A stretch of DNA of 32,631 bases from an uncultured Eubacteriales bacterium (GTDB lineage Bacteria; Bacillota; Clostridia; Oscillospirales; CAG-272): NCBI GenBank assembly GCA_900546635.1, contig URDS01000020.1, positions 1 to 32,631 on the forward strand, given 5' to 3'. Each line of letters opens with the position of its first letter. Position 1 is the stretch's first letter. Below are positions 32,568-32,631 of the stretch, piece after piece. The notes beneath the pieces were generated by a model. That model saw nothing but the letters and a program-made list of their open reading frames with translations. It ran no database searches and was not told the DNA's origin. Both the position numbers and the translations under genes were made by a program.

Positions 32568-32631
32568 CTGACCGTCGAAAAACTAAGGTTTTTCGACGAT
32601 GGGGCGCGTATAGGCGTGAGGAGGAGCCCGG
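32568..32631 (+). repeat. Dispersed structured repeat, copy C (cut by window end)
   Basis: CTGACCGTCGAAAAACT / AAGGTTTTTCGACGAT, then GGGGCGCGTATAGGCGTGAGGAGG and AGCCCGG. It differs from copy A by only a few substitutions and one or two single-base indels over the shared ~64 nt. The rest lies beyond the window. Confidence 0.85.

Noticed and set aside
1..32631. CRISPR array, tRNA or rRNA genes
   Set aside because: No regularly spaced identical short repeats; no cloverleaf or rRNA sequence was recognised on either strand. The repeats seen are dispersed, not arrayed.

Overview
The window looks like a chromosomal stretch of a low-to-mid-GC Gram-positive anaerobe of the class Clostridia, probably a gut-type Oscillospirales or Ruminococcaceae relative. 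The clues are a CIRCE-controlled groESL operon, strong Shine-Dalgarno sites, a SARP-type two-component pair, a split purH with a PurO-type IMP cyclohydrolase, a short HisG with HisZ, and a YerC/HisR regulator. This is inferred from gene content; no rRNA or tRNA is present to confirm it.

Layout from left to right. (1) 1-~1426 is the right end of an integrated element carrying a large serine recombinase. It is joined directly to the 3' part of a xylulokinase-like gene that it appears to have split. A fused EtfB-EtfA gene follows. (2) 3701-7906 (minus) holds an M29 aminopeptidase and a 7TM histidine kinase/SARP response regulator pair. (3) 8166-11178 (plus) is a membrane-lipid cluster: DagK-type lipid kinase, CmpB-like membrane protein, CrtO-like acyltransferase and PAP2 enzyme. 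(4) 11242-13482 (plus) is metY-metA. With hom at 25407 it makes homocysteine by direct sulfhydrylation. (5) 13570-15484 (minus) is purO-purH behind a ZTP riboswitch. (6) 15619-24138 (minus) is an almost fully overlapping eleven-gene operon, hisR-Z-G-D-C-B-H-A-F-IE-K. (7) ppa, hom and an ACT-like protein lie on plus, facing an AGCS symporter on minus. (8) groES-groEL on plus converge with a sigma factor that carries a large C-terminal extension.

The his and pur blocks are biochemically linked. HisF/HisH releases AICAR (ZMP), which is the substrate of the AICAR transformylase and a ligand of the riboswitch in front of purO-purH. The purO promoter begins inside the end of hisK.

The most unusual non-coding feature is a dispersed repeat. 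Three clear copies (4994-5187, 24418-24538, 32568 to the window end) and one degraded copy (about 3581-3660) were found. All have the same orientation and each lies just 3' of a strong hairpin, mostly terminator-like. The copies keep the same helices while their sequences differ, so the repeat may be a structured RNA or a small mobile element that targets terminators. No tRNA, rRNA, CRISPR array or complete insertion sequence was seen.
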